DNA of 5,674 bases from positions 1 through 5,674 of the forward strand of contig ONWJ01000175.1 of assembly GCA_900321535.1 (NCBI GenBank), read 5' to 3'. Every line of letters begins with the position of its first letter. Position 1 is the first letter of the stretch. The DNA is from an uncultured Erysipelotrichaceae bacterium. Lineage in GTDB: Bacteria > Bacillota_I > Bacilli_A > RFN20 > CAG-826. This document shows positions 1 through 5,674 of this stretch, piece after piece. Position numbers and translations under genes: made by a program. The notes below the pieces were generated by a model that was not told where the DNA came from, ran no database searches, and saw only the letters and a program-made list of their open reading frames with translations.

Positions 1-1
1 T

Positions 2-1951
2 AGAACCTCTTCAAGCTTCTTCCTTTTGCTTGCGATGGCCATTGCAATGACCGCTTACTGCGTTTATTACATCGATTCGCATAAAACCAAAGCCAAAACC
101 ATTTGGGTCATCGTTCTCAGCGTTCCTTGCTTATTCTTCGGAATGCTGTTTGGGCTTGAGCGTCTTTATGACAATGTCTCCAATTTCTTGATGTATACGG
201 TTTATCTCTCCGTATTCATCTTTGGTATTGTCGTCATTGTCAGCACGATTTGCTTCTACTTAAGTAGAATCCTCCCTCATAAATTCTTAAAATCTCCTTG
301 GATCAAAACGCGTTTGGTAATCATCGTTTTCGCCTTCATTTGCTTGGCCTTCGGTGTCCGCGTCTCCTATAGCGACTTCTTCTCCACCAGCGCCCTTGCT
401 AGAGGCGAATACAAGCAAATCATCTGCTTCTTGATGATGTCCCTCTTCATTGGTTGCTTGCTCATTTGGAGACCACTTATTTCCCTTGGTATCTTGGGTG
501 TTTCCTTCTTAGGCTTCTACTTCTTCTTGAAGTCCAACGAAGGCGTCCGCGCGCTTCCTGATGGCGACCTTATCAACTACATCACCTTCTTCATTTCTCT
601 TACCGTCATCACCTTCTCTATGTATAACCAACGTGTTGACGTTGCCAAAACCGAAGAACAACTTCAGATCTTAGCCACCACGGATATCCTTACAAATCAG
701 CTCTCTTTTAACTATTTCTTGAAGCAAATCCAAGACGAAATCGATTCTGGCTATGTTGAAAAAGGGAAATGGTCTTTCCTATTCATCGACGTCCTTGGCT
801 TCAAACTCGTGAACGAACAGAGAGGCTTTGATGGAGGCAACCAATGCCTCGCTAGCATCGGCGAAATCATCAAAAAGCATTTCCCGAATGAGTTTGTTTC
901 CCGCCAAGCTGACGACCACTTCGTCGTGTTCTGCAAGAACAATGGCTTGATGGAAACGCTCGAGGCCGTGAATAAAGAAATCGCGGAGTTAGAACCGGAA
1001 ATCGGTCTCAGCATTCGCGTTGGCGGATATGTGTTCAGTGATAAAACCGAAGACGTCCATCGCAGCGTTGATAAAGCTCGTTACGCCTGCTACTCCAAAG
1101 GTAATCGCGCGGTGCTTTATGCCGAATACGACAAGAAGATGCACGACGACTATCATTTAAAGCAATACATCATCCGTAACATCGATAAAGCCGTTTCCGA
1201 AGGCTGGATTCAACCATTCTATCAACCAGTCGTCTGGGCGAAGAACAATCGCTTGTGTGGCTTAGAAGCGTTAGCCAGATGGGATGACCCGCAGTATGGC
1301 TTCTTACCGCCTTATAAATTCGTTCCTGCACTCGAGAGCAACCAATTGATCCATAAACTCGATACCTGCATCGTTGAGGTTGTGTGCCGTGATATCCGTC
1401 ATCGTATCGATGAAGGTATCCCTAACGTTCCAGTATCCATCAACTTCTCTCGCTTAGACTTTGAATTGATGGATGCGGTTGAAGTGCTCGATGGCATCGT
1501 GAAAAAATACAACGTTCCGAAGGAACTTCTGCACGTTGAAATCACTGAATCTGCCTTGATGGATGATACAAGTCTCCTCCATGATGCGGTCAAGAGACTC
1601 CACGAAAAAGGCTATGCGTTATGGCTCGATGACTTCGGATCTGGCTATTCTTCATTGAATGTTTTGAAGGATTATGAATTCGACGTCTTGAAGATCGATA
1701 TGAAGTTCTTGTCTGGCTTTGAGTCCAACAAGAAGGCGAAGATGTTGATTCGTTCCATTATTTCGATGGCAGAATCAATCGGTATGAAGACGCTTACCGA
1801 AGGCGTTGAGACGCCAGAAGAAGCCGCCTTCTTGAAAGAAGCCGCTTGCGGAAGACTACAAGGATATCTCTATGGCAAGCCGCTTCGTTATAGCGAACTC
1901 TTAGAGAAGATCAATTCGAAAGAACTCATCATCTCCGACGAATTAGCCTAA
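2..1951 (+). CDS. Membrane GGDEF-EAL protein, probable c-di-GMP phosphodiesterase (5' partial)
   Basis: This is the 3' part of a gene for a membrane-bound signalling protein that probably hydrolyses cyclic di-GMP to pGpG. The frame is open back to position 2. A TTG at 26 and an ATG at 35 fall inside a hydrophobic helix, so the true start is likely upstream. Numbering from the codon at 26, about seven membrane segments are visible near 1-16, 26-44, 54-80, 97-113, 131-148, 150-168 and 182-200. A GGDEF-like domain follows (about 215-370), then an EAL domain (about 385-630). The GGDEF signature is degenerate: ADDHF at 295-299, and DVLGFK where DxDxFK is usual. The EAL site looks complete: EAL (E414), N473 in SINFSR, E505 and E508 in VEITES, D535-D536 in DDFGSG, K556 in LKID, E592 and E595 in EGVET, and the QGYLYGKP ending. 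Phosphodiesterase activity is inferred from these residues. A terminator follows directly. The signal sensed by the membrane part is unknown. Confidence 0.9.
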   Translation, partial: RTSSSFFLLLAMAIAMTAYCVYYIDSHKTKAKTIWVIVLSVPCLFFGMLFGLERLYDNVSNFLMYTVYLSVFIFGIVVIVSTICFYLSRILPHKFLKSPWIKTRLVIIVFAFICLAFGVRVSYSDFFSTSALARGEYKQIICFLMMSLFIGCLLIWRPLISLGILGVSFLGFYFFLKSNEGVRALPDGDLINYITFFISLTVITFSMYNQRVDVAKTEEQLQILATTDILTNQLSFNYFLKQIQDEIDSGYVEKGKWSFLFIDVLGFKLVNEQRGFDGGNQCLASIGEIIKKHFPNEFVSRQADDHFVVFCKNNGLMETLEAVNKEIAELEPEIGLSIRVGGYVFSDKTEDVHRSVDKARYACYSKGNRAVLYAEYDKKMHDDYHLKQYIIRNIDKAVSEGWIQPFYQPVVWAKNNRLCGLEALARWDDPQYGFLPPYKFVPALESNQLIHKLDTCIVEVVCRDIRHRIDEGIPNVPVSINFSRLDFELMDAVEVLDGIVKKYNVPKELLHVEITESALMDDTSLLHDAVKRLHEKGYALWLDDFGSGYSSLNVLKDYEFDVLKIDMKFLSGFESNKKAKMLIRSIISMAESIGMKTLTEGVETPEEAAFLKEAACGRLQGYLYGKPLRYSELLEKINSKELIISDELA

Positions 1952-1964
1952 CCCAATAACCCCC

Positions 1965-1989
1965 AGGCCTGGAAACAGGCCTTTTCTTT
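1965..1989 (+). terminator. Rho-independent terminator after the GGDEF-EAL gene
   Basis: A perfect 7-bp stem, AGGCCTG (1965-1971) with CAGGCCT (1976-1982), closes a GAAA tetraloop, and TTTCTTT follows at 1983-1989. It starts 14 bases after the TAA stop. A GC-rich stem, a stable GNRA loop and a U-rich tail make this a textbook intrinsic terminator. It separates the GGDEF-EAL unit from the mnmE operon, so the latter needs its own promoter in 1990-2120. Confidence 0.9.
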
Positions 1990-2000
1990 AAATCATCGTG

Positions 2001-2058
2001 TTTTGTAGAGATTTCGATTTATTTTGCTGAGATTTCGCGTTTTTTGAAGAGAAAACCG
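2001..2058 (+). repeat. Three imperfect tandem copies, period about 21 bases, upstream of mnmE
   Basis: Units start at 2001, 2022 and 2042. The first two share TTTTGnnGAGATTTCGnnTT, differing only at dinucleotides after the TTTTG and after the TTTCG. The third keeps TTTTGnnGAGA and then diverges to AAACCG. The spacing of about two helical turns would put each copy on the same DNA face, as expected for an operator array. An RNA role is the alternative: GAGATTTC in units 1 and 2 can pair with GGAATCTC at 2087-2094, and GAAGAGA in unit 3 with TCTCTTC at 2091-2097. The repeat is directly visible; its function is not known. Confidence 0.6.
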
Positions 2059-2079
2059 TTGATGGTTTTCTTAGAAAAC
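2049..2079 (+). promoter_or_regulatory. Two overlapping, mutually exclusive hairpins in the mnmE leader
   Basis: GAGAAAACC (2049-2057) pairs with GGTTTTCTT (2064-2072), including one G-U pair, around a 6-base loop. The right arm can instead pair forward: GTTTTC (2065-2070) with GAAAAC (2074-2079) around TTA. Only one form can exist at a time, which is the arrangement seen in attenuators. No U-run follows, so neither form is an obvious terminator. Both are AU-rich and could be chance in an AT-rich gap. Confidence 0.35.
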
Positions 2080-2104
2080 ACATCAAGGAATCTCTTCGAT
2101 GTCT

Positions 2105-2110
2105 TATAAT
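2105..2110 (+). promoter_or_regulatory. Candidate -10 box (TATAAT) for the mnmE operon
   Basis: A perfect TATAAT lies 10 bases before the ATG at 2121 and overlaps the ATG at 2109. No good TTGACA-like hexamer sits 16-18 bases upstream, and there is no TGn extension. If used, transcription would start near 2117 and give an mRNA with about 4 untranslated bases before ATG 2121, which is practically leaderless. The matching hexamer is seen; its use as a promoter is inference. Confidence 0.3.
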
Positions 2111-3455
2111 GGTACCGGCTATGTTCAGCTCTACGATTATTGCCCTTGCAACGCCTCCCTTCCCTTCTGCTCTTGCCTTGATTCGAATCTCCGGAGCAGA
2201 TGCGTTTTCTATTACCGATCAATTGTTTTCAAAGCGTGTCAGCGACATCAAAGAGCGCACGATTTTCTATGGCAGCATCCACGATGAAAAAGGTGAGATG
2301 GTCGACCTCGTCGTGCTTCTTGCTTATCCGGGTCCTAACACGGTGACGGGTGAGAATGTTGTAGAGATCACTTGCCATGGCTCACCGCTTATTGCGAACC
2401 AAATCATTCAAGCTTATTTAAGCAAAGGCGCAGAATACGCAACGCGCGGAGAATTCTCTTCTCGTGGCTTCTATAATGGCAAAATGGACCTTGTTGAAGC
2501 AGAGGCGGTGAACGATGTTATCAACGCGACCACGATAGAATCTAAGAATCTAGCCCTGCTTTCCTTATCAGGCAAGACCAGCAAACTTGTAGTTCCTCTA
2601 AAAGAGGAAATTGCTTCCCTTTTAGCATTACTAGAGGTCGGTATTGATTTCCCTGAATATGATGAAGAAGAATCCTTATCTAATGAAGGTGTCGTCAAAG
2701 GCTGCACACAGATCAGAGAGCGCATCGCTTCCTTGATTAAACAAGGTGAAGAAGGAAGATTCATCCGCGAAGGCGTGAAAGTCGCGATTGTCGGTGAACC
2801 TAATGTTGGCAAATCATCGATATTGAACGCCCTTCTAAAAGAAAACAAAGCCATCGTATCCGATATTCCGGGTACGACCAGAGACGTTGTCGAAGGGACC
2901 ATCTCTTTAGACGGCATACCGCTTTTCTTATTGGACACGGCTGGAATTCATCAAACCGAAGACCAAATCGAACAGCTTGGGGTAGAACGTTCCAAAACCT
3001 CCATCGAGAAAGCGGACCTTGTCTTGTTTGTTCATGATGCAAGCAAAGAAGAAAGCCAAGAAGAAGCAGAACTCAGAAGCCTTTTAAACGGAAAAAGGAT
3101 TCTCGAAATCTTCAACAAATCTGACAAAATCGGTCATTTAGAGCCAAATAAGCTTTATACATCCGCTTTACATAATGACATTGATAACCTGAAACAAGCG
3201 ATTAAAAACACGTTAGGCGTAGGCGAGGAGGCGTTTAAGTTGCCGTCGTTATCGTCTGCTCGTGAACTATCGTTGCTTAGAAAGATTGACCAAGCGCTTT
3301 CGAAAGCCCAAGAGGATGCTTCGCTCGGGGTGACGTTGGATCTTCTTTCTGTGCCACTGCAAGAGGCGTATCGTTACGCGCGCGAATTATTAGGAGAGGA
3401 ACCGACGCAGGATCTCCAAGACGAGATTTTCTCTCGCTTCTGCGTAGGCAAATAA
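2109..3455 (+). CDS. mnmE: tRNA modification GTPase MnmE (TrmE)
   Basis: MnmE is a cytoplasmic GTPase. With MnmG it installs the aminomethyl or carboxymethylaminomethyl group at C5 of wobble uridine (U34) of certain tRNAs, using a folate one-carbon donor. The N-terminal folate-binding domain is recognisable (TIIALATPP, ALIRISG, GENVVEITCHGS, RGEFSSRGFYNGKMDL). The embedded G domain has GEPNVGKS (229-236), GTTRD (255-259), DTAG (276-279), NKSD (336-339) and a SA motif near 352. The protein ends in FCVGK (444-448), the C-terminal CxGK motif whose cysteine is needed for modification. At 448 residues it is full length. Start choice is open: ATG 2109 adds MVPA, while ATG 2121 (444 aa) fits the usual family N terminus better. 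Neither has a well-spaced Shine-Dalgarno sequence. The stop lies one base before tatD, so it heads an operon. No mnmG is in view. Confidence 0.96.
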   Translation: MVPAMFSSTIIALATPPFPSALALIRISGADAFSITDQLFSKRVSDIKERTIFYGSIHDEKGEMVDLVVLLAYPGPNTVTGENVVEITCHGSPLIANQIIQAYLSKGAEYATRGEFSSRGFYNGKMDLVEAEAVNDVINATTIESKNLALLSLSGKTSKLVVPLKEEIASLLALLEVGIDFPEYDEEESLSNEGVVKGCTQIRERIASLIKQGEEGRFIREGVKVAIVGEPNVGKSSILNALLKENKAIVSDIPGTTRDVVEGTISLDGIPLFLLDTAGIHQTEDQIEQLGVERSKTSIEKADLVLFVHDASKEESQEEAELRSLLNGKRILEIFNKSDKIGHLEPNKLYTSALHNDIDNLKQAIKNTLGVGEEAFKLPSLSSARELSLLRKIDQALSKAQEDASLGVTLDLLSVPLQEAYRYARELLGEEPTQDLQDEIFSRFCVGK

Positions 3456-3456
3456 C

Positions 3457-4236
3457 ATGAAGTATTTTGATTCTCATTGCCATCTAGGAGACGACGCTTT
3501 CAAAGAAGATTTTGACGCCGTTTATCAGCGCGCTTTGGAAAAAGAGGTGACCCGTATGCTTGTTTTAGGCTGGGATTTGCCTAGTTCAAGAAACGCGGTC
3601 GCGCTTGCAAAGAGGTATAAAAATATCTACGCCGCGGTTGGTTTTCACCCTGAGAATTTAGATGAAGTTAGCGATGAAGCGTTAGAGCAAATCAAGGAGC
3701 TTGCGAAAGAAGAAAAGGTGGTCGCGATTGGCGAGATTGGACTTGATTACCACTGGTTCAAAGATCTTGAACCAAGAGCCAAACAAAGAGAATGGTTCAT
3801 CAAACAAATCGAATTAGCGAATTCCTTATCCTTGCCGATTTCAGTGCATGCGCGTGATGCCTCTGGCGATACGTTACAGATCCTAACGGATCATCCTGCT
3901 AAATACGGCGCAGTGCTCCACTGCTACTCTGGTTCAGTCGAAACGATGAAAAGCCTATCGAAACTCGGTTATTATTTTGGGTTTGATGGACCAATTACTT
4001 ATAAAAACGCAGTCGAACCAAAAGAATGTGTCAAAGCTTGCCCAATCAATCGGCTTCTAACTGAAACCGATTCCCCTTATCTTTCTCCCGTTCCTCTTCG
4101 AGGCACGCGGAACGAACCCGGAAATATCCCTTTAATTGTCGAAAAAATGGCTGAATTAAAGGAAATTAACGTTGAAGAAATGGCGGAACAATTAAACCGT
4201 AATTTTGAAGAATTGTTCCACGTGAAAACACTATGA
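3457..4236 (+). CDS. tatD: TatD family metal-dependent hydrolase (DNase)
   Basis: This is a cytoplasmic TIM-barrel hydrolase of the amidohydrolase-like TatD family, whose members act as metal-dependent 3'-5' exonucleases or DNases linked to DNA repair and nucleic acid turnover. All metal-ligand motifs are present: H7 and H9 in FDSHCHLGD, E93 in GEIGLDYHW, H131 in VHARDA, H155 in LHCYSG and D205 in TETDSPYLSP. The GFHPE motif lies near residues 62-66. At 259 residues it is the usual family length. Its ATG is one base past the mnmE stop, with only a weak TAGG upstream (3445-3448), so translational coupling to mnmE is likely. Its end overlaps the rnmV start in ATGA, and its last codons carry a parS-like site. 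The exact substrate in the cell is not settled for this family. Confidence 0.95.
   Translation: MKYFDSHCHLGDDAFKEDFDAVYQRALEKEVTRMLVLGWDLPSSRNAVALAKRYKNIYAAVGFHPENLDEVSDEALEQIKELAKEEKVVAIGEIGLDYHWFKDLEPRAKQREWFIKQIELANSLSLPISVHARDASGDTLQILTDHPAKYGAVLHCYSGSVETMKSLSKLGYYFGFDGPITYKNAVEPKECVKACPINRLLTETDSPYLSPVPLRGTRNEPGNIPLIVEKMAELKEINVEEMAEQLNRNFEELFHVKTL
4214..4229 (+). promoter_or_regulatory. parS-like ParB (Spo0J) binding site, variant copy
   Basis: The 16 bases TGTTCCACGTGAAAAC match the Bacillus-type parS consensus TGTTNCACGTGAAACA at 14 of 16 positions, deviating only in the last two. It contains the CACGTG core and lies in the last codons of tatD (read L-F-H-V-K-T), ending 3 bases before the rnmV ATG. 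It occupies the place where an rnmV Shine-Dalgarno sequence would be expected. Binding by ParB is inferred. Confidence 0.65.
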
Positions 4237-4772
4237 AACAGAAGGTAGATGCACTCATTGTCGTAGAAGGAACAACGGATGTAGCGTTTTTGCAATCTTT
4301 TTTAGATGCTGACTTTATTACAACGAATGGGTCAGATGTTCCACGTGAAACAATTGATTTTATTAAGCAAGCGAAAGCAACTCGCGATGTTATTGTTTTG
4401 ACCGATCCAGATAGCCCCGGAAAACGTATTAGAGACATCCTAGATGCGGAAATTCCTGGGCTTCTTCACGCTTTTATCAACAAACAAGACGCGATCAAGA
4501 AAAATAAGGTCGGCGTTGCTGAATCCAATAAGGAAGCCGTCTTGGAAGCATTGCGTTTTGCTTTCTCCACTACCGCCAAATCGACTGGCACATTATCCAT
4601 GAACGACCTATTTGATCTAGGACTTTCAGGCAATGAAAATTCAGCGAAAAAACGTGAAATTCTTTCAAAAACCCTACATTTAGGATTTGGAAATGCAAAA
4701 ACGATATTAAAAAGATTGAATGCTCTCGGCATCACCAGAGCTCAACTCGAGGAGGCTTTGAAACATGACTGA
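4233..4772 (+). CDS. rnmV: Ribonuclease M5 (5S rRNA maturation)
   Basis: RNase M5 is a Toprim-domain endonuclease. It makes the final cuts on both sides of precursor 5S rRNA, in Bacillus with ribosomal protein L18 as partner. Toprim residues are visible: E12 in IVVEGTTD, TNGSDV at 31-36, and D58 and D60 in LTDPDSPGKRIR, followed by the PGLLHAF and NKVGV segments. Where Bacillus M5 reads GVEHAS, this protein reads GVAESN (94-99), a small variation. The C-terminal part (about 120-179) is the usual family extension. At 179 residues the size is normal. The ATG overlaps the tatD stop (ATGA) and has no Shine-Dalgarno sequence, so expression probably relies on coupling to tatD. A consensus parS site lies within the gene (codons 35-40). 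The 3' end carries the ribosome binding site of rsmA and overlaps it by 8 bases. Confidence 0.93.
   Translation: MKQKVDALIVVEGTTDVAFLQSFLDADFITTNGSDVPRETIDFIKQAKATRDVIVLTDPDSPGKRIRDILDAEIPGLLHAFINKQDAIKKNKVGVAESNKEAVLEALRFAFSTTAKSTGTLSMNDLFDLGLSGNENSAKKREILSKTLHLGFGNAKTILKRLNALGITRAQLEEALKHD
4337..4352 (+). promoter_or_regulatory. parS site, perfect consensus match (ParB/Spo0J binding)
   Basis: TGTTCCACGTGAAACA matches TGTTNCACGTGAAACA at every defined position, a near-perfect palindrome about CACGTG. In Bacillus such sites lie mostly near the origin, load ParB clamps in a CTP-dependent way and recruit SMC. This one lies inside rnmV, read as D-V-P-R-E-T, a different frame from the related site 123 bases upstream. 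The sequence match is direct; function in this organism is inferred. Confidence 0.85.
4749..4755 (+). promoter_or_regulatory. Ribosome binding site of rsmA
   Basis: GAGGAGG, a near-complete anti-16S match, lies 9 bases before the ATG at 4765 and inside the last codons of rnmV. It fixes the rsmA start despite the 8-base overlap and contrasts with the absent or weak sites of mnmE, tatD and rnmV. Confidence 0.85.
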
Positions 4773-5571
4773 TGAACAATTTTTTGAAGGCGTGGCCTCT
4801 TATAAACTTTTGACCAAGGCAGAAGTTGGACAAAACTTTCTCATCGATTCAACTGCCTGCAAGCGCATCGTGGACGCCCTCGACATTCAAGAAGGCGAAA
4901 AGATATTAGAAATCGGCTGTGGCGCAGGAAGCCTTACTTACTTCCTTAAAGACGTTGCTGGCGACGCAGACATCATCGATATCGATGAAGCGATGCTCGC
5001 CAAAGTCCAAGGCGACTTTAAGAATTATCCGAATTTGCATATCCAATATGGGAACGCCGCCAAATACGATTACAGCGGTTATGAGAAGATCATTGGCAAT
5101 CTGCCTTATTACATCACTTCGTTGATTATCGAAAGAGCTCTCTTAAACGGAAAGAAAGCCAAAAAGATGGTGTTCATGATCCAAAAAGAAGCAGCTGACC
5201 GCATCTTGGCTAAACCTAAAACAAAAGACTACTCTCCGTTATCGATCGTTCTATCTCTTTGCTACAACGCGAAAAAACTTTTCAACGTTGGACGCAGCAG
5301 CTTTGTTCCTGCCCCACATGTTGATTCAACGGTCATCGAAATCATCAAAAACGAGCAAGTTTCTCTTGAAGAAGGGGCTAAGGTTTTCCGTGTTTGCAAC
5401 GCACTTTTCGCGATGCGAAGAAAAACGATTTATAACAATTTGAAAAATCTTGTACATGATGCCGATAAAGCGAGTAAAATCCTTGCTATGCAAGGAATTA
5501 GGGAAAACGCCCGTCCTGAGGAGTTGACCCCTACGCAATACTTGAACCTAACCAAAGCCATTGAATGCTGA
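4765..5571 (+). CDS. rsmA: 16S rRNA (adenine-N6,N6) dimethyltransferase RsmA (KsgA)
   Basis: RsmA uses S-adenosylmethionine to dimethylate two adjacent adenines in the 3' terminal helix 45 loop of 16S rRNA (A1518 and A1519 in E. coli numbering), a late step of 30S subunit assembly. The fold is a class I methyltransferase. VGQNFLID (21-28) is the family N-terminal motif, EIGCGAGSLT (49-58) is the SAM-binding loop, IDIDE (71-75) is in place of the usual E-x-D, and GNLPYYI (111-117) is the catalytic motif IV. The C-terminal family signatures SFVPAPHVDSTV and FAMRRKTIYNNL follow. At 268 residues the length is typical. The loop reads GCGAG where most KsgA proteins have GPGxG, a mild oddity. The related Erm 23S methylases also fit the fold, but the PAPHVDS and RRKT motifs plus the rnmV neighbourhood favour RsmA. 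Loss of this enzyme gives kasugamycin resistance in studied bacteria. Confidence 0.95.
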   Translation: MTDEQFFEGVASYKLLTKAEVGQNFLIDSTACKRIVDALDIQEGEKILEIGCGAGSLTYFLKDVAGDADIIDIDEAMLAKVQGDFKNYPNLHIQYGNAAKYDYSGYEKIIGNLPYYITSLIIERALLNGKKAKKMVFMIQKEAADRILAKPKTKDYSPLSIVLSLCYNAKKLFNVGRSSFVPAPHVDSTVIEIIKNEQVSLEEGAKVFRVCNALFAMRRKTIYNNLKNLVHDADKASKILAMQGIRENARPEELTPTQYLNLTKAIEC

Positions 5572-5578
5572 AAGCAGG
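5571..5578 (+). promoter_or_regulatory. Ribosome binding site of ispE
   Basis: AAAGCAGG differs from the ideal AAAGGAGG at one base and ends 4 bases before the ATG at 5583. It supports that ATG over the in-frame upstream ATG at 5565, which would overlap rsmA and has no such sequence. Confidence 0.6.
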
Positions 5579-5582
5579 CCAT

Positions 5583-5674
5583 ATGATCAGTGTTAAGAGC
5601 TACGCAAAGATCAACCTATCCTTAAAAATCACCGGCCGTCGCGAAGACGGTTATCATGATTTGGAGATGATCAA
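5583..5674 (+). CDS. ispE: 4-diphosphocytidyl-2-C-methyl-D-erythritol kinase IspE (3' truncated by window)
   Basis: Only the first 30 codons are in the window. IspE is a GHMP-superfamily kinase that phosphorylates the 2-hydroxyl of CDP-methylerythritol with ATP, the fourth step of the MEP isoprenoid pathway. The N-terminal signature is clear: SYAKINLSL (near residues 6-14) with the substrate-contacting lysine and asparagine, then GRREDGYHDLEM (19-30), both hallmarks of IspE. It starts 11 bases after rsmA ends, an order common in Bacilli and other bacteria. An in-frame ATG at 5565 would add six residues and is less likely. It implies that the organism makes isoprenoids by the MEP route. The ATP-binding motif lies beyond the window, so integrity cannot be judged. 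Confidence 0.93.
   Translation, partial: MISVKSYAKINLSLKITGRREDGYHDLEMI

Noticed and set aside
2099..2287. A 62-codon frame starting at ATG 2099 with a well-spaced AAGGA before it
   Set aside because: It runs out of frame inside the clearly conserved N terminus of MnmE, has an unremarkable cysteine-rich composition and resembles no known protein. The Shine-Dalgarno spacing is noted as a finding, but I would not call a gene.
2471..2938. A 155-codon open frame on the minus strand
   Set aside because: It lies wholly antisense to the conserved MnmE domains, has no recognisable motif and is the expected shadow of a strongly coding strand.
3880..3893. Small inverted repeat GATCC-TAAC-GGATC in tatD
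   Set aside because: A 5-bp stem inside coding sequence with no T-run after it; likely chance.
4593..4601. TTATCCATG, resembling a DnaA box (TTATCCACA)
   Set aside because: Only 7 of 9 positions match. It stands alone inside rnmV, with no cluster of similar boxes and no AT-rich unwinding region.

Overview
The window carries part of a bacterial chromosome, with every gene on the + strand. It most likely comes from the Bacillota (low-GC Gram-positive bacteria). The reasons are an RNase M5 gene, the order tatD-rnmV-rsmA-ispE familiar from Bacilli, AGGAGG-type ribosome binding sites, and two sites matching the parS consensus of Bacillus-type ParB (Spo0J). TGA ends tatD, rnmV and rsmA, so the standard bacterial code applies and not the Mycoplasma code. 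An uncultured gut-type Bacilli or Erysipelotrichales relative is a guess; the sequence does not name the genus.

Layout. Positions 2-1951 hold the 3' part of a multi-pass membrane GGDEF-EAL protein whose start lies before the window. Its GGDEF motif is broken and its EAL site is complete, which suggests a c-di-GMP phosphodiesterase. A strong intrinsic terminator (1965-1989) closes that unit. The 157-base gap 1952-2108 also contains an imperfect tandem repeat with a period of about 21 bases, two mutually exclusive hairpins, a misplaced Shine-Dalgarno-like sequence and a TATAAT box, all just before mnmE. From 2109 to the end runs a tight, probably single operon: mnmE (tRNA wobble-uridine modification GTPase), tatD (metal-dependent nuclease), rnmV (RNase M5, 5S rRNA maturation), rsmA (16S rRNA adenine dimethyltransferase) and the first 30 codons of ispE (isoprenoid MEP pathway). 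Gaps are 1 base (mnmE/tatD) and 11 bases (rsmA/ispE), with overlaps of 4 bases (tatD/rnmV) and 8 bases (rnmV/rsmA).

How the genes fit together. mnmE, rnmV and rsmA all mature or modify stable RNA for translation. tatD and ispE are frequent travelling companions of this block.

The most notable non-coding signal is a pair of parS-type sites 123 bases apart. One (4337-4352) fits the 16-base consensus perfectly inside rnmV. The other (4214-4229) fits at 14 of 16 positions at the tatD/rnmV junction. The two encode different peptides because they are read in different frames, so the likeness is at DNA level. They suggest that this locus is origin-proximal and takes part in ParB-based chromosome segregation.
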